A stretch of DNA of 64,000 nucleotides from NCBI RefSeq assembly GCF_016741815.1, contig NZ_JAERRJ010000012.1, positions 62,001 through 126,000 of the forward strand. Direction: 5' to 3'. Below the pieces are notes generated by a model. The model made no database searches. It was not told the DNA's origin and worked only from the letters and a program-made list of their open reading frames with translations. This document shows, piece by piece, positions 9,321 through 17,113 of the stretch; position 1 is the first letter of the stretch, and each line of letters opens with the position of its first letter. This stretch comes from Nocardia acididurans (GTDB lineage Bacteria; Actinomycetota; Actinomycetes; Mycobacteriales; Mycobacteriaceae). A program made the translations under genes and the position numbers.

Positions 9321-9872
9321 ATGACCGCGAGCACCGCCACCGCCCTGACCCCCGGCACCTGGGCCATCGACACCGTGCACTCCACCCTCGGCTTCTCCGT
9401 GCGGCACATGATGGTCAGCAAGATCCGCGGCCGCTTCACCGATTTCTCCGGCAGCCTGGTCATCGGCGAGGACGGCTCGGCCAGCGCCACCGCCGAGATC
9501 CGCGTGGACTCGGTCAATACCGACAACCCGCAGCGCGATGCCCACCTGCGCACCAAGGACTTCTTCAGCGCCGAGGACTTCCCGCTGGCCACCTTCAAGT
9601 CCACCGGCTTCCGCGTCGAGGGCGAGGACTTCAAGGTCGACGGCGAATTCTCCATCGCGGGCGTCACCAAGCCGGTCACCCTGGACGTCGAATTCCTGGG
9701 CGTGAACCCCGGCATGGGCCAGGGCCCCGTCGCCGGCTTCGAGGCCAGCACCGTCATCAACCGCCGCGACTTCGGCATCACCATCGACATGCCCCTCGCC
9801 GACGGCGGAGCCGTCATCGGCGACAAGATCACCCTGAACCTCGGCATCGAGGTCGTTCAGCAGCAGGGCTGA
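9321..9872 (+). CDS. YceI-family lipocalin-like protein
   Basis: 183 residues, starting after a GAGGAG site. The YceI signature is complete: GTWAIDTVHSTLGFSVRHMMVSKIRGRF, the DNPQRDAHLRTKDFFSAEDFP segment, then the GVTKPVTLDVEF strand. YceI proteins form an extended lipocalin-like barrel that binds polyisoprenoids or similar lipids; some are secreted, but no signal peptide is seen here, so it should be cytoplasmic. The next gene (acetyltransferase) is 40 bp away on the same strand and may be cotranscribed. Confidence 0.9.
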   Translation: MTASTATALTPGTWAIDTVHSTLGFSVRHMMVSKIRGRFTDFSGSLVIGEDGSASATAEIRVDSVNTDNPQRDAHLRTKDFFSAEDFPLATFKSTGFRVEGEDFKVDGEFSIAGVTKPVTLDVEFLGVNPGMGQGPVAGFEASTVINRRDFGITIDMPLADGGAVIGDKITLNLGIEVVQQQG

Positions 9873-9912
9873 TCACCCACAATCCGGATTCGGCGAGCGA
9901 AGGCGAGAAGTC

Positions 9913-10263
9913 ATGAGCGACAACGGCACCCAGGCCGAGGTAGCGGTCACCCGGGTCACCGACGCCCGGCCCGAGCACTACGCGATCAGCTACGGCGGCG
10001 AACGCGGTGGGCTCACCGCCTACGTGGACGCCGGCCAGCAGCGGATCTTCTTCCACACCGAGATCGACGACCGCTTCGGCGGGCACGGACTCGGTACGGC
10101 CCTGATCCGCGCCGCGCTCGACGACACCCGCGCCGCGGGTCTGCGCATCGTGCCGATCTGCCCGTTCGTCAAGGCCTTCGTCGAGAAGCACCACGACTTC
10201 GACGATCTGGTCGACCCGGTGACCCCGCAGGCCGTGGCAGCGGTCGAGGCCGTGGCCGGCTGA
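9913..10263 (+). CDS. GNAT-like acetyltransferase, short YjdJ type
   Basis: 116 residues. The short GNAT subfamily is recognised by the RIFFHTEIDDRFGGHGLGTALIRAALD block (acetyl-CoA binding loop and helix), then GLRIVPICPFVKAFVEKHHDF. These proteins resemble the human GNAT-like Gly1 fold and E. coli YjdJ; substrates are unknown. It has GGCGAG ahead of its ATG. A strong hairpin starts about 8 bp after the stop and probably ends the transcript. Confidence 0.85.
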   Translation: MSDNGTQAEVAVTRVTDARPEHYAISYGGERGGLTAYVDAGQQRIFFHTEIDDRFGGHGLGTALIRAALDDTRAAGLRIVPICPFVKAFVEKHHDFDDLVDPVTPQAVAAVEAVAG

Positions 10264-10286
10264 CACCACCGCATACCGACACTTCA

Positions 10287-10318
10287 CGCCGCGGCGGAGC
10301 CCAGTGCTCGCCGCGGCG
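10287..10318. terminator. Strong GC hairpin after the acetyltransferase gene
   Basis: Two copies of CGCCGCGGCG (10287-10296 and 10309-10318) flank a 12-base loop; the decamer is itself palindromic. Weaker outer arms (10271-10280 and 10320-10328) extend the stem with one bulge. It has no T tract, as is common in high-GC actinobacteria. Confidence 0.65.
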
Positions 10319-10360
10319 AGTCGTATGCCGGGGCGGCGGCGGGCGGCTAGCGTTGCCGGA

Positions 10361-11221
10361 ATGGCGCGAATCGTCGTGGTGGGCAGTATCAATATGGATC
10401 TGGTGACGACGGTCGGCCGCCGACCCGAACCCGGCGAGACCGTGGCCGGAGACGATTTCGCACTGGTGCCCGGCGGTAAGGGCTCGAATCAGGCGATCGC
10501 CGCGCGGAAAGCGGGCGCGGAGGTCGAATTCGCCGGAGCCGTAGGCGATGACGTGTTCGCCGGGGAGCTGCGCCGGGTACTGCACGATGCGGGGGTGGGG
10601 GTTTCGCGACTGCGTGCGGCGCCCGGCCCGAGCGGGATCGCCGCCATCGTGGTGGACGCCGCCGGAGAGAACACCATCATCGTTGTGGGCGGCGCGAATT
10701 CGCGGATGACGGAGCTGACGGCGGCCGATCTCGACCTCGTGGCCGGGGCCGACGTACTGCTGTGCCAGTTGGAGATCCCCCTGCCGACCGTGCTGGACGC
10801 CATGCGGCACGCGCGGGCGAACGGGACCACGGTGGTGCTGAATCCTTCTCCGGTACAGGAACTTCCGGCGGAGTTCTGGGCAGCCGTCGATATCGTGATC
10901 GTCAACGAGGGCGAGGCCGCGCGCATCGGTTCCGCGCTGGACCCGATCCCGCATGTGGTCACCACCCTGGGCGCGGCGGGTGCGGCCTATCGCGGTCCCG
11001 AGGGAATCACCCTCTCCCACCCGGGGGTTCGCGTCGAGGTCGTCGACACCACCGGCGCGGGAGACACATTCACTGGAGCGCTCGCCGCCCATTGGCACGA
11101 GGGCCCCGAGGCCGCACTGGCCTGGGCCTGCACGGCGGGGGCGCTCGCGACCACGAAACTCGGGGCCAGCGCGTCGATTCCGACGCTGACGGAGATCGAA
11201 GCCGCGCTGGGGCGGCGGTGA
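10361..11221 (+). CDS. rbsK: Ribokinase (PfkB family)
   Basis: 286 residues. N-terminal PfkB signature MARIVVVGSINMDLV, the substrate loop GGKGSNQAIAARKAG, the NPSPVQELP strand and the catalytic anion-hole motif DTTGAGDTFTGA are all present, which is the ribokinase arrangement. It phosphorylates D-ribose to ribose 5-phosphate in the cytoplasm; related pentoses or nucleosides are possible substrates. No ribose transporter or pyranase lies next to it. Its stop codon is 1 bp from the end of the convergent TetR gene. Confidence 0.88.
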   Translation: MARIVVVGSINMDLVTTVGRRPEPGETVAGDDFALVPGGKGSNQAIAARKAGAEVEFAGAVGDDVFAGELRRVLHDAGVGVSRLRAAPGPSGIAAIVVDAAGENTIIVVGGANSRMTELTAADLDLVAGADVLLCQLEIPLPTVLDAMRHARANGTTVVLNPSPVQELPAEFWAAVDIVIVNEGEAARIGSALDPIPHVVTTLGAAGAAYRGPEGITLSHPGVRVEVVDTTGAGDTFTGALAAHWHEGPEAALAWACTAGALATTKLGASASIPTLTEIEAALGRR

Positions 11222-11222
11222 A

Positions 11223-11804
11223 TCAGGCGGCGGGCGTGGACTTCTTGCCGGTGTAGAGGGCCACCAGCTCCGACATCTGCTTACCCGCCCGCTCCAGCGG
11301 CGTGGTGGTACGCGACGCCAGCGACATGACGACCGCGCCCTCCACCGTGGCGATGATCGTGGTGGCCAGGATTTTCGCGGTGTCGAGATCGACGTTCTCG
11401 GCGAGCAGGCGATCGGTGAGGATCTCCTCCCACTCGGTGAAGATCTCCCCCGCCGCGTCGGCGGCCTCCCGGGATTCGGAGCGCCCGAGCGCGGCGGCGA
11501 CGATCGGGCATCCGGCGGTGAAATCGCTGGTGACGAGGGTGTCGCGCCACATGACGGGGAAGGCCGCGATGACGGTGGCCAGATCCTGGTCCGCAGTGAC
11601 CGCGCGCATGAGGGCACTGGACGCGCTCCCCGCGGTGCGGGTGGCCTCGGCGACGAGTTCGGATTTACCGCCGGGGAAGTTCAGGTAGACCGAGCGGCGG
11701 GAGATGCCACTGTGCTCGAGCAACTGGGCGATGCCGGTGCCGGCGATGCCCTTGCAGCGCATGAGTGCGATCGCGCTGTCGATGAGCCGGTCTCTGGCTC
11801 CCAT
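11223..11804 (-). CDS. TetR-family repressor
   Basis: 193 residues from an ATG preceded by AAGGAAGGGGAG. The N-terminal helix-turn-helix is GIAGTGIAQLLEHSGISRRSVYLNFPGGKSEL-like (residues about 22-52), with a ligand domain of the LmrA/YxaF type containing the conserved TAGCPIVAAALG segment. It is divergent from the flavin reductase fusion gene, and the gap between them holds a perfect 20-bp palindrome plus a weaker copy. It very likely represses both genes and responds to an electrophile or quinone-like ligand, by analogy with other TetR/OYE pairs. Confidence 0.88.
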   Translation of the reverse strand: MGARDRLIDSAIALMRCKGIAGTGIAQLLEHSGISRRSVYLNFPGGKSELVAEATRTAGSASSALMRAVTADQDLATVIAAFPVMWRDTLVTSDFTAGCPIVAAALGRSESREAADAAGEIFTEWEEILTDRLLAENVDLDTAKILATTIIATVEGAVVMSLASRTTTPLERAGKQMSELVALYTGKKSTPAA

Positions 11805-11821
11805 GAACTCCCCTTCCTTGC

Positions 11822-11841
11822 AGTACACCGATCGGTGTACT
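11822..11841. promoter_or_regulatory. Perfect 20-bp palindrome, TetR operator candidate
   Basis: AGTACACCGATCGGTGTACT is identical to its reverse complement. It lies 17 bp before the TetR start codon and 81 bp before the divergent reductase gene, the right place to control both. Confidence 0.8.
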
Positions 11842-11852
11842 ACCGTTCCGGA

Positions 11853-11868
11853 TATACCGATTGGTCTA
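11853..11868. promoter_or_regulatory. Second, imperfect TetR operator
   Basis: TATACCGATTGGTCTA shares the ACCGATNGGT core of the perfect palindrome 11 bp away and is symmetric at 12 of 16 positions. It is probably a lower-affinity site for the same repressor, nearer the reductase gene. Confidence 0.55.
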
Positions 11869-11922
11869 CCTCCGAGTGTAGACTGCCGCCAGACCTCTTC
11901 GCCGACGAATCGAGGCCCAGCC

Positions 11923-13629
11923 ATGCCGACCCTCCACGATCCCCTCCCACTGGCCAGCGGCCAGGTACTACCCAATCGGATTATGAAGTCGGCCCTGAGC
12001 GAGGGTCTCGCCACCGACGCCAACGCCCCCGACGAACGCCTGGTGCGGCTCTACTCACGCTGGAGCGAGGGCGGCTACGGCCTCATCGTCACCGGCAACG
12101 TGATGGTGGATCGACGGCACTGCGGCGAGCCCGGCAATGTCGCCATGGAGGACGAGCGCGACCTGCCGGTGCTGACCCGCTGGGCCAAGGCCGCCAAGGA
12201 CGGCGGGGCCAAGGTATGGGTGCAGCTGAATCATCCCGGGCGGCAGGCGAATCCGATCGTCACCCGCAATCGTGCGGTAGGCCCGTCGGCCATCGCCGTC
12301 GGCATTCCGGGCATCCCCGCACCGCGCGAACTCACCGAGGACGAAATCCTCGACATCATCCGGCGTTTCGGCACGGCCGCCCGGGTGGCCGAGGCAGCCG
12401 GATTCGACGGCGTGCAGATTCACGGCGCGCACGGCTATCTGGTGTCGCAGTTCCTGTCCCCGCTGTCGAATCAGCGCACCGACGCCTGGGGCGGAGATGC
12501 CGTGCGGCGCAGGCAGTTCGTGGTCGAGGTGGCCCGCAGCATCCGCGCGTCGGTGAGCGCCGGTTTCGGGGTGGGCATCAAGCTGAATTCGGCGGACTTC
12601 CAGCGCGGCGGATTCACCGAGGACGAATCGCGCGACGTCATCGCGGAATTGTCGGCCGAGGGCCTGGACCTCATCGAAATCAGCGGCGGCAGTTACGAAT
12701 CCCCGGCCATGATGGGCCGCCCGCAGCAGAAATCGGCGAGCACGAAGGCCCGCGAGGCGTACTTCCTCGACTACGCCGAGCAGGCGCGGCAGGCCGCCGG
12801 CGCGGTGCCGATCGCGGTCACGGGCGGATTCCGTTCGCATTCGGCCATGTCCGAGGCGGTGTCGACCGCGACCTGTGACATCGTGGGCCTGGGCCGTCCG
12901 GCCGCCGTATTCCCCACCGCCGCATCCGATCTGCTCGGTGCGCGCACGGATGTGCTGCGCCCGCCCGCTATTTCGCTGAACCTGCCGCAGCAGCTGGCCG
13001 GCAATCGCGGCCTCAAGGCATTCGACGGCGCGCTCGACCTCCAGTGGCATACCGATCAGCTGCATCTGCTGGGCGCGGGCAAGGATCCGGATCCGGCCCG
13101 CTCCCCCTGGCGCACCGCGGCGACCATGCTGCGCCACCACGGTGTCGACGCCTTCCGGAGCAAGCGCGGCAGCTCGTCGGGTGCCGCCGCAGACAACGAC
13201 AAAACGGCCACCAAGTTCCGCCGCGAGCGCGCCGTCGGCCGCTACTTCGCGAATCCCACCGTGCGCGCGCTGAGCGCGATCGGCATCCGCACCACCCTCG
13301 CCACCGAGATCGAAACCATCGGCCGCAAAACGGGTCAGCCCCGCCGCGTGCCGGTCTCGGTGCTCTTCGAAAAGGATGCCGCCTGGGTGATCTGCCAGCA
13401 CGGCACCCGCTCCGGCTGGGGTTCCAACCTGTCCGCGAACCCGGAAATCCGTGTCCGCCAGGGTGATCGCTGGCGCACCGGCACCGCCACCTTCCTCCCC
13501 GACGACGACGTGGACGCCCGCGCCCGCACCTTCGCCCCCACCCCCCTGCTCGCCCCGTTCATGCCCCGCGCCTTCGCCGCCCTGGGCACCGCACCCGTCA
13601 CCGTCCGAATCGTCTTCGACGGCAAGTAG
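11923..13629 (+). CDS. Old yellow enzyme fused to F420-type (DDN-like) reductase
   Basis: 568 residues in one frame. Residues 1 to about 365 are an NADH:flavin oxidoreductase/old yellow enzyme TIM barrel: FMN- and substrate-site motifs VQLNHPGRQ, FDGVQIHGAHGYLVSQFLSP and GIKLNSADFQRGG are seen. After a linker of about 60 residues, residues from about 430 form a deazaflavin-dependent nitroreductase-family domain with IETIGRKTGQPRRVPV and GSNLSANPEIRVR. The first half would reduce activated C=C or nitro groups with FMN; the second is expected to bind F420H2 or a quinone. Fusion of the two is unusual. The start at 11923 begins the OYE motif at once. It is divergent from a TetR gene. Confidence 0.85.
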   Translation: MPTLHDPLPLASGQVLPNRIMKSALSEGLATDANAPDERLVRLYSRWSEGGYGLIVTGNVMVDRRHCGEPGNVAMEDERDLPVLTRWAKAAKDGGAKVWVQLNHPGRQANPIVTRNRAVGPSAIAVGIPGIPAPRELTEDEILDIIRRFGTAARVAEAAGFDGVQIHGAHGYLVSQFLSPLSNQRTDAWGGDAVRRRQFVVEVARSIRASVSAGFGVGIKLNSADFQRGGFTEDESRDVIAELSAEGLDLIEISGGSYESPAMMGRPQQKSASTKAREAYFLDYAEQARQAAGAVPIAVTGGFRSHSAMSEAVSTATCDIVGLGRPAAVFPTAASDLLGARTDVLRPPAISLNLPQQLAGNRGLKAFDGALDLQWHTDQLHLLGAGKDPDPARSPWRTAATMLRHHGVDAFRSKRGSSSGAAADNDKTATKFRRERAVGRYFANPTVRALSAIGIRTTLATEIETIGRKTGQPRRVPVSVLFEKDAAWVICQHGTRSGWGSNLSANPEIRVRQGDRWRTGTATFLPDDDVDARARTFAPTPLLAPFMPRAFAALGTAPVTVRIVFDGK

Positions 13630-13803
13630 ATCCGCACAGGGGTGGGCGGTCGGCGGGATCGGCGGGAAGAGTGGCCCGCCGGTTCCGCCGCACGACCGCG
13701 GCGCACCGGACCCTGCCTGCTCCGGCCGCCCCTTGCCCGCGTCCCCACCGGCGTGGTCGCCAGTCGACATCCGCACCACGCCGGCCCGGGGGCGGCACGC
13801 GGT

Positions 13804-13837
13804 CGGCGGCCGGTGAGCGCCCACTCTCCGGCCGCCG
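13804..13837. terminator. Hairpin between convergent genes
   Basis: CGGCGGCCGG (13804-13813) and CCGGCCGCCG (13828-13837) form a perfect 10-bp stem with a 14-base loop, between the converging reductase fusion and alcohol dehydrogenase genes. Probably a bidirectional terminator. The rest of the 223-bp gap shows nothing else. Confidence 0.7.
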
Positions 13838-13852
13838 GTCGTGCTGCGGCGC

Positions 13853-14884
13853 CTACAGGTTGGGGCGGACGATGATCTGGATGTGATCGTCCGGGTTGCG
13901 CAGGGAGTCGATGGCCCCCGCGACGCCGTCCAGGCCGACCTGGTCGGTGATGAGCGAGGCCGCGTCGATGGTGCCGTCGGCGATGCGCTGCAGCGTCTTC
14001 GCGTATTCCTCGTGCGGGTACACCATGCACATCTGCAGCGAGATGTCCTTGTAGATGCCGACGATGGGGCGGATGACGTCGTCGGTCATGACCGCGCCGA
14101 TCTGCAGGATGGCGGTTTCCCGGGGGACCTTGTACATGAGGTCGTTGAGCAGGCCGGGGACCGAGGCGCACACCCACACGTGCAGTTTCTGGCCCGGTGC
14201 GGCCAGTTCCTGCCAAACCTCCACCGGGTCTTCGGCATTCGGGTCCACCACGCGGTGTGCGCCCAGGCGCAGGGCGGCTTCCCGGCGCAGCTTGGACGGA
14301 TCCGAGGCGACGATGGGAGCGACGCCGCGTTCCACCAGAGCGGCGACCGCACCCAATCCGACCGGGCCGCAGCCGATCACGATGCCGGTGCCCTCCGGGC
14401 CGATGCCGGTGCGCGCTACGTTGCCGAAGCCGACGGCGAGGGGCTCGGTCATGGCGGCGACATGCGGGGGCACGTGGTCCGGGATGGGTTCGAGGGCCAT
14501 GGCCTGCAACACCATTCGCTCGCCGTAGCCACCCGGGAACTCGTTGGAGTAGCCGACGCCGTGGATGCCGCCCGCCGAATCCAGCGCCCAGGGCAGGGCT
14601 ACGACGTTCTGCCCCTCGGTGAACGGGGTGTCGGGGCCCGCGCCGATGACACGGGCGGACAGTTCGTGCCCCATCACCATGTCGCGGTGCGGGTCGAACA
14701 GGAAGGTCGGGATGCCGGAATCCCGTGACGCCTGCAGGAATTCGTCGGTGTAGTCCAGGGCCTGCTTATCCGAGCCGCAGATGCCGCAGGCGATGGTTTC
14801 GACCAGGACCTGGCCCGGCCCGGGTACGGGTTCGGGAACCTCGTCGACGACGAGCTTCCGGTTGCGCATGACTACCGCGCGCAT
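13853..14884 (-). CDS. Zinc-type medium-chain alcohol dehydrogenase
   Basis: 343 residues. GroES-like domain with the catalytic zinc region ACGICGSDKQAL and GHELSARV, and a Rossmann domain with GCGPVGLGAVAAL. The usual structural four-Cys zinc loop (C-x2-C-x2-C-x7-C) is missing in the 95-125 region. It should oxidise an alcohol or reduce an aldehyde/ketone with NAD(P). Its ATG is 1 bp after the stop of the LLM monooxygenase gene, so they are cotranscribed and may act in turn on the same substrate, perhaps a steroid side-chain or hydroxyl group. Confidence 0.85.
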   Translation of the reverse strand: MRAVVMRNRKLVVDEVPEPVPGPGQVLVETIACGICGSDKQALDYTDEFLQASRDSGIPTFLFDPHRDMVMGHELSARVIGAGPDTPFTEGQNVVALPWALDSAGGIHGVGYSNEFPGGYGERMVLQAMALEPIPDHVPPHVAAMTEPLAVGFGNVARTGIGPEGTGIVIGCGPVGLGAVAALVERGVAPIVASDPSKLRREAALRLGAHRVVDPNAEDPVEVWQELAAPGQKLHVWVCASVPGLLNDLMYKVPRETAILQIGAVMTDDVIRPIVGIYKDISLQMCMVYPHEEYAKTLQRIADGTIDAASLITDQVGLDGVAGAIDSLRNPDDHIQIIVRPNL

Positions 14885-14885
14885 A

Positions 14886-16088
14886 TCAGTTCCCTTCCAC
14901 GGTTAGTGCGGCCTGCAGGGCCTGGGCGTGCCGTTCGAAGGCGGCCTCGACGCCCGCGCGCATCCCGGACATGAGACGTTCGCTGTTGGCGTTGGCCCAG
15001 TCCAGGGAGGCGACGCGATTCCGGTTCGCGCCCGTGAAGTGCGGGATCACGTGTTCGGCGAACAGTTTCACCGAACGCCGAGTGGCCTCCGGGTCGGCGA
15101 CATTGAGCGCGAGCACCAGGAAGGTGCCGAAGCCACCGGACTGCTCGGCGAGGGCCTCGATGGTGGCGATGGCGTCGTCGGGGGTGCCGATGGTGGCGCG
15201 GCCGAAGGCGGGGAAGCCGGGGCCGACCCACTGGTCGACGGCCTCGGCGGCGGTGTCGCCCCACGGCACGTCCATGCCGCTGAGGCGCTTGATGTAGTCG
15301 ACGAGATGACCGATGCCCCATTCGGCTTCGCGGCGGGCCTGCTCGCGGGTCTCGGCGATGTGCATGGGCGCGACCAGCCGCCATGTGGCGCGATCGACGG
15401 TGAACCCGTTGTCGCCCATGGTCTTCTCGTAGATCTTCCAGTTGGGCAGAAGCGCGTCGTAGCCGCTGGGGTCGGAGGCAGCCAGCGACAGCAGGCCCGC
15501 ACCGTGGCGCCCAGCCAGCACCGCGCCCGACGGCGAAATCGTCGAGGCGACAGCCATTTCCAGGTTCCGCTGGTACGGCAGCAGTTGCAGCCGGGCTTCG
15601 TTGAGCTCGAACCAATCCGTCTTGGCGGTGACCTGCTCGCCGCGGAACAGCCGGGTGAGCACGTCCATGGACTCGTGCATCATGTCGCGTTGCCGGGGCT
15701 GCGGCACGCCCATCATGGAGGCGTCGGAGGCCAGCTGACCGGGGCCGATGCCCATCATGACGCGGCCCTTGGTGAGGTGGTCGAGCAGGCAGATGCGGTC
15801 GGCCAGCATCATCGGCTGATGGTAGGGCAGCGAATTCACGCCGGTGCCCAGGCGGATCTGCCGGGTGCGCTCGGCCGCGGCGGCCAGGAAAACCTCGGGC
15901 GAGGCGATGATTTCCATTCCGGCGGAATGATGTTCGCCGACCCAGGCTTCGGCGTAGCCGAGTTCATCGGCCAGTTCCACGAGTTGCAGATCGCGCTGGA
16001 TCTGCAGGGTGGGGTTGCCGGTGAGCGGGTGATACGGCGCGATGAAGAATCCGAACCGGGTGGGACCGGAGACGGTGGGCTGATTCAA
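14886..16088 (-). CDS. LLM-class flavin-dependent monooxygenase
   Basis: 400 residues. Luciferase-like TIM barrel with FGFFIAPYH at the first strand, LGYAEAWVGEHH, IRLGTGVNSLPYHQPMMLADR and GRVMMGIGPGQLASD; closest in pattern to limonene/alkanal-type monooxygenases. It needs reduced FMN from a partner reductase, for which the HsaB-like protein of this cluster could serve. The start is TTG at 16088, fixed by AAAGGAG about 9 bases upstream. A hairpin separates it from hsaC, so it may be only partly transcribed from the ksh promoter. Confidence 0.85.
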   Translation of the reverse strand: MNQPTVSGPTRFGFFIAPYHPLTGNPTLQIQRDLQLVELADELGYAEAWVGEHHSAGMEIIASPEVFLAAAAERTRQIRLGTGVNSLPYHQPMMLADRICLLDHLTKGRVMMGIGPGQLASDASMMGVPQPRQRDMMHESMDVLTRLFRGEQVTAKTDWFELNEARLQLLPYQRNLEMAVASTISPSGAVLAGRHGAGLLSLAASDPSGYDALLPNWKIYEKTMGDNGFTVDRATWRLVAPMHIAETREQARREAEWGIGHLVDYIKRLSGMDVPWGDTAAEAVDQWVGPGFPAFGRATIGTPDDAIATIEALAEQSGGFGTFLVLALNVADPEATRRSVKLFAEHVIPHFTGANRNRVASLDWANANSERLMSGMRAGVEAAFERHAQALQAALTVEGN

Positions 16089-16177
16089 TTTTCGACGCTC
16101 CTTTGCGGATTATTCAGTTGTGCTCCGAACGGCGCGACGCGGACCGGCCGGGGGCTGCGACCGGAGAGCGCCGAAGA

Positions 16178-16205
16178 CCCGCCGCCGCGTGACGCGGACG
16201 GCGGG
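16178..16205 (-). terminator. Hairpin between hsaC and the LLM gene
   Basis: CCCGCCG (16178-16184) pairs with CGGCGGG (16199-16205), with an inner CCGCG/CGCGG stem. It sits 11 bp downstream of the hsaC stop and could end or attenuate the ksh/hsa transcript before the LLM-dehydrogenase pair. Confidence 0.5.
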
Positions 16206-16216
16206 CCGGGTTCAGA

Positions 16217-17095
16217 TCAGCCGCGGGCCCACTCGTGGCCCCAGTAGCTGTCGGCGGTCATCTCCTCGGCGACGTAGTCGTCGCCGACGAGCATTCCCTC
16301 GCAACCGAATTCGAGATCCCAGCCGCCCGGCGTGCGGACGTAGAAGGAGATCATCTTGTCGTTGGTGTGGCGGCCCAGGGTCGAGGACAGGTGGTAGCCC
16401 GCCTTGTTGACGCGGTCCAGGGCGCGGCCGACATCATCGAGCGCGTCCACCTCGACCATGATGTGCACGATGCCGGGGCCGTCGGGGCGGCTGCCGGGGA
16501 TGAGCGCCAGGCTGTGATGGCGGGGGTTCACGCCCATGAAGCGGATCCAGATCGGATGCTCGGGCGGGCCGACCCGGAAGGAGCCGCGGGAGGCGAAACC
16601 CAGGACCTCGGTGTAGAACCGGCGCGCCTCTTCGATGTCGCGGACCGGCAGCACCACATGGCCGAGGCCGAGATCGCCGGTCACGAACCGGTTTCCGAAC
16701 TTGCCGACCACCGGGGTGTGGTCGAGCAGCGGGCCGTGGAACACCTCGATGGTGAAACCGGAGGGGTCGACGAAGCTGATCGCCTCCTCCACGTGCCGGT
16801 TGGCGGCCTCGGCGAGAGACAGTGTGCTGACGCCGATTCCGGCCTTCTCCAGGGTTTCGCGCACCAGCTCCAGCGAGCGCCGGTCGGCGACCTGCCAGCC
16901 GACGGCGATGACCTCGTCGCGCTCGCCGGGGACCAATTCGAGACGGTAGGTGTGCTCGTCGACGCGCAGGTAGATCGACTCGGCGTTCGGGCCGGAGCCT
17001 TCGGCGAAACCGATGGTGTCGAAGGCGAATGTGCGCCAGGCGTCGACGTCGGCGATCCGGGCGCGGACATAGCCGAGGGAGGCGAAGGAAGCCAT
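16217..17095 (-). CDS. hsaC: Type I extradiol dioxygenase, HsaC-like
   Basis: 292 residues, two vicinal-oxygen-chelate domains. The Fe(II) ligands His146, His211 and Glu262 are present in GLGHVVL, GIVHIMVE and GWDLEFGCEG; NPRHHSLAL and SATLGRH-like (LSSTLGRHTNDKM) are also as in HsaC/BphC. HsaC opens the catecholic ring A of 3,4-DHSA during steroid degradation. The match to mycobacterial HsaC from memory runs the whole length, and the kshB, kshA and hsaB neighbours support a steroid substrate over biphenyl. It lies 18 bp after kshB. Confidence 0.88.
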   Translation of the reverse strand: MASFASLGYVRARIADVDAWRTFAFDTIGFAEGSGPNAESIYLRVDEHTYRLELVPGERDEVIAVGWQVADRRSLELVRETLEKAGIGVSTLSLAEAANRHVEEAISFVDPSGFTIEVFHGPLLDHTPVVGKFGNRFVTGDLGLGHVVLPVRDIEEARRFYTEVLGFASRGSFRVGPPEHPIWIRFMGVNPRHHSLALIPGSRPDGPGIVHIMVEVDALDDVGRALDRVNKAGYHLSSTLGRHTNDKMISFYVRTPGGWDLEFGCEGMLVGDDYVAEEMTADSYWGHEWARG

Positions 17096-17113
17096 GGTCT
17101 AACTCCTCAGATC

